From contig JAQFVV010006828.1 in NCBI GenBank assembly GCA_028023455.1, positions 248,001 to 312,000 on the forward strand: 64,000 nt of DNA. Reading direction: 5' to 3'. Below, in pieces: positions 61,302-64,000 of this stretch; within the stretch, counting starts at the first letter, position 1, and each line of letters opens with the position of its first letter. Source of the stretch: Epiperipatus broadwayi. Lineage: Eukaryota; Onychophora; Udeonychophora; Euonychophora; Peripatidae. A program made the translations under genes and the position numbers. Below the pieces are notes generated by a model that was not told where the DNA came from, searched no databases, and saw only the letters and a program-made list of their open reading frames with translations.

Positions 61302-64000
61302 ATGAATTGTTATTATCAAAATGTTCGTGGTCTTAGAACTAAGACAACTGATTTTAAATTTGAATTGTTATTAAATGAATATGATATTATCTTTTTAACA
61401 GAGACTTGGTTAAAAGAAGAAATTGATAATATTAGTATATTTGATGATAGGTATTGTGTGTATAGATGTGATAGAAATTATAATTATGAAACAAGAGGAG
61501 GTGGTACTTTGATTTCTATTAAAAAAGACATAAAGCATAAACAGATAATTATTAATGATAATAATATTGAATCTTGTTGGATTGAAGTTAGTTTAAAAAA
61601 TAAAAATAAAATATTGTTAGGTACTATATATCTTCGACCTACTTTGTCAATGAATGATTTAGATGCATATTTAGTTAAGGTTGAGGATATATTGGTGAAA
61701 TATAAATATGATATTATTATAGTTGGGGATTTTAATGAAGCTGATTACTCAAGACATAGTAATAAGAATGTTGATAATAGTAAACTTTATAGATTAAAAA
61801 TTTTTGTTGAGTTGGTTAGTTTAATTCAACTTAATAGTATTATTAATTTTAGGGGTGGTATGTTGGATTTATTGTTTAGTACTAAGAATGATTTGAAGTG
61901 CAAAGAGGCTGATCATGCTCTTTTGCCCCCTGATCCTTATCATCCACCTTTGGAATTTGTAATAGATGGTTCTCATGAACATATAAAGCCTATGGTAAAT
62001 AGTACGAGAGATTACAAACATGGTGACTATTATGGCCTTTATAAAGCTTTTGAGGACATTGATTGGAATGTAATTTTGATGGAAAATGATCCAAATATAG
62101 CGGCAAATAATTTTGTTGGTATAGTTCAAAATTGTCTAGATCAATATATTCCTGTTAGGCATTATTTAAATACTAATAACAAATATCCTAAATGGTTTTC
62201 TAAGGAATTGTGTAAGGGCTTAAATAGAAAGCACAAATATCATAGGTTATATAAACTAACTAATGATAAAGAATTGTATAAGAAATTTAGTGGTTTGCGT
62301 GCTTATACTAAAATTCTTATGAAAAGAGATTATAATAATAATTTAAATAGAGTTGAAGAAAATTTTAGGAATAATCCACAAATGTTTTGGAATTATATAA
62401 AAGATCTTAATATTGTTGGAAGTAAAAGTTGTAGATATAATGTAATTAGGCCTTCTATGGATGATCTAGTCAATCATTTTACTAATATGTACTTAGATAC
62501 TTCAAGTAATGATAATATGGTTGATATTAAATTTAATAAAGAGAGTTTTTGGAATATAGATGTTAATAAAATTGCAATTCCTGAAGTGTTTACTGCAATT
62601 TCTAAACTTAAATCAAAATCTTCTATGGGATATGATAATATTCCTAATTTTATTATCAAGGGTTGTGCTGAATGTTTGGTAGCACCATTGCATTATATCA
62701 TTAATTTATCAATTGAGAAAACTATTATTCCTGATATATTTAAGATAGCTAAGATTGTACCAATTTTTAAAAAAGGGGATAGATCTGATTCTGGTAATTA
62801 TAGACCTATTTCAATTCTGTCACCTTTTGCTAGAATTTATGAAAGGTGTATTTATAGTAATATTATTGTAGATATGATTAAGGTATTACCTAGTTATCAG
62901 CATGGTTTTTTACCTGGTAGATCTGCTGAAACTAATTTAATGGTGATATCTGATCATATTGCTCATGCCTTATCTGATCAGAAGCAATTAGATGTTGTAT
63001 ATTTTGATATGACTCAGGCATTTGACAAAGTTTCATATATTAGACTTTTGTATAAACTTAAAATGTTGGGTGTTAGTCCTCATTTAGTTGAGTGGTTTTC
63101 CAATTATTTGAGGGGTCGTAAATCTTATGTACATATGGATAAAACTAATTCTCTTTTTTTTGATAATATGATAGGTGTTCCTCAGGGAGGAATATTAGCA
63201 CCATTGCTTTTTAATGTTTATATGTGTGATCTTGATCATAGCATAAAAAATAGTATGATACTTACTTATGCTGATGATTGTAAGTTATTTAAAAGAATTA
63301 TTACTTATAGTGATCATATTGAGGTTCAAAAGGATATAGATAGTTTTATTATATGGTGTAGGTATAACAACATGGAGATTAACATTAATAAAACATGCAT
63401 TGTTTCCTATACTAATAAAACTGAAAAATCTGTTTATCGATATAAAATTGAGAATGGTGTTATTAAATATAAAGAGACTATATCTGATTTAGGAATTATA
63501 TTTTGTAGCAATTTTACTTTTAATGCGCATATTAAATGTATTATTAATAAAGCATACAGAAAGATGGGCTGTATTTTGAGATATGGGAGAGATTTATCTA
63601 TTTCCATAAAATATAGGTTATTTTTTTCCCTTGTTGTTACAGTTTTAGAATATAATTCTTGTATATGGAACTTCAATCTGATTAATATTCAGTCTAAAAT
63701 ATATAATATTGAAAAAAGATTTAATAAATTAATAATGGGTGAATGTCAAACTGTCAAAACAGTATTGAAAGAAAGGAGAATGTTGAAGGATATGATATTA
63801 CTGAAAAAGTTGATTGATGGGAAAATTGATGTCAGTAACTGTATATCAAAAATAGAATTGAAAGTACCTTGTCGTTTATTAAGAGAAATGCAAACTTTCA
63901 AGATTAGTATATGTAAAAATACTTTCTTTGGTAAATCAGTTATTAATAGATTGCAAATGGTATATAATCTAACTTTTAATAATATTGATATTTTTTGCGA
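61302..64000 (+). CDS. ORF2 of LINE D: APE endonuclease / reverse transcriptase (runs off the window)
   Basis: From the ATG at 61302 the frame is open for 899 codons to the window edge, with no stop, so the protein is incomplete here only because the window ends. The endonuclease has N7-V-R-G-L, E34-T-W, GDFN at 142-145 and a YHP at 213-215 in place of the usual SDH; PxDxYHP-type endings are known in related LINEs. The reverse transcriptase has VPIFKKGDRSDSGNYRPIS (about 62758-62814), YFDMTQAFDKV (about 63000-63032), GVPQGGILAPLLFN from residue 625 and the catalytic YADD at 656-659. The region after it (WCRYNNMEIN, SDLGIIF) is typical of Jockey/CR1-like RTs. All catalytic residues are intact. 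The protein nicks target DNA and copies element RNA there. The ATG lies six bases after the ORF1 stop codon. Confidence 0.9.
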   Translation, partial: MNCYYQNVRGLRTKTTDFKFELLLNEYDIIFLTETWLKEEIDNISIFDDRYCVYRCDRNYNYETRGGGTLISIKKDIKHKQIIINDNNIESCWIEVSLKNKNKILLGTIYLRPTLSMNDLDAYLVKVEDILVKYKYDIIIVGDFNEADYSRHSNKNVDNSKLYRLKIFVELVSLIQLNSIINFRGGMLDLLFSTKNDLKCKEADHALLPPDPYHPPLEFVIDGSHEHIKPMVNSTRDYKHGDYYGLYKAFEDIDWNVILMENDPNIAANNFVGIVQNCLDQYIPVRHYLNTNNKYPKWFSKELCKGLNRKHKYHRLYKLTNDKELYKKFSGLRAYTKILMKRDYNNNLNRVEENFRNNPQMFWNYIKDLNIVGSKSCRYNVIRPSMDDLVNHFTNMYLDTSSNDNMVDIKFNKESFWNIDVNKIAIPEVFTAISKLKSKSSMGYDNIPNFIIKGCAECLVAPLHYIINLSIEKTIIPDIFKIAKIVPIFKKGDRSDSGNYRPISILSPFARIYERCIYSNIIVDMIKVLPSYQHGFLPGRSAETNLMVISDHIAHALSDQKQLDVVYFDMTQAFDKVSYIRLLYKLKMLGVSPHLVEWFSNYLRGRKSYVHMDKTNSLFFDNMIGVPQGGILAPLLFNVYMCDLDHSIKNSMILTYADDCKLFKRIITYSDHIEVQKDIDSFIIWCRYNNMEININKTCIVSYTNKTEKSVYRYKIENGVIKYKETISDLGIIFCSNFTFNAHIKCIINKAYRKMGCILRYGRDLSISIKYRLFFSLVVTVLEYNSCIWNFNLINIQSKIYNIEKRFNKLIMGECQTVKTVLKERRMLKDMILLKKLIDGKIDVSNCISKIELKVPCRLLREMQTFKISICKNTFFGKSVINRLQMVYNLTFNNIDIFC

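Larger units (their letters stand above)
60816..64000 (+). mobile_element. Jockey/CR1-like LINE (element D), 5'-truncated, continuing beyond the window
   Basis: It contains the end of ORF1 and a long intact ORF2 in the same frame. The left end is inside ORF1, immediately after the (ATT)n tract, so the copy is 5'-truncated or the true 5' part was replaced by the repeat. No stop or frameshift is seen in over 1000 codons other than the ORF1 terminator, which makes it the youngest coding element in the window. The 3' end lies outside. Confidence 0.85.

Overview
This is a very A+T-rich stretch (about three quarters A+T by eye) of a eukaryotic, almost certainly animal, genome. The evidence is the mixture of repeat families: a Penelope-like element with a GIY-YIG domain, mariner and Merlin-type DNA transposon remains, RTE, Tx1/L1-like and Jockey/CR1-like non-LTR elements, and a Ty3/gypsy-type LTR element. 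There is also a tRNA-Gly(UCC) copy that keeps the animal tRNA layout, and candidate exons with GT/AG splice sites. Nothing points to a particular phylum. No host gene can be named. Recognisable coding sequence is almost all from mobile elements.

Layout. 1-4140 is non-coding with long inverted repeats. 4142-6600 is a decayed Penelope-like element. 6984-7103 is a tRNA-Gly retropseudogene with a perfect 13-bp target duplication. 9375-17720 is a three-layer nest: a mariner transposase gene is split by a large Tx1/L1-like LINE (element A, 15-bp target duplication), and element A carries a much more decayed second LINE (element B) at its 5' end. 17721-31930 is mostly non-coding, with a Merlin-like remnant, a ~137-bp direct repeat, a 274-bp palindrome, TA-cored hairpins, a composite repeat and a candidate TATA/initiator promoter. 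31932-33461 is a 5'-truncated RTE element.

33462-48300 is non-coding sequence rich in foldback repeats. It includes two exons with consensus splice sites on the minus strand (44600-44732 and 43453-43512) that look like the end of an unidentified host gene. 48362-54091 is an LTR retrotransposon with unusually long LTRs (about 1.7-1.9 kb) and only RNase H and integrase remnants inside. 55885-57820 holds a LINE fragment and a second RTE copy on the minus strand. 60428-60810 is an uninterrupted (ATT) microsatellite of about 128 units. It abuts a young Jockey/CR1-like LINE (element D) whose ORF2 is open for 899 codons and runs off the window.

The most interesting points are: the element A/B composite, in which the passenger is much older than its carrier; the element D ORF1-ORF2 junction, which is in frame across a UAG followed by CAA UUC; the foldback family sharing a small hairpin motif whose stem keeps pairing despite base changes; and the dense set of long hairpin-forming palindromes.
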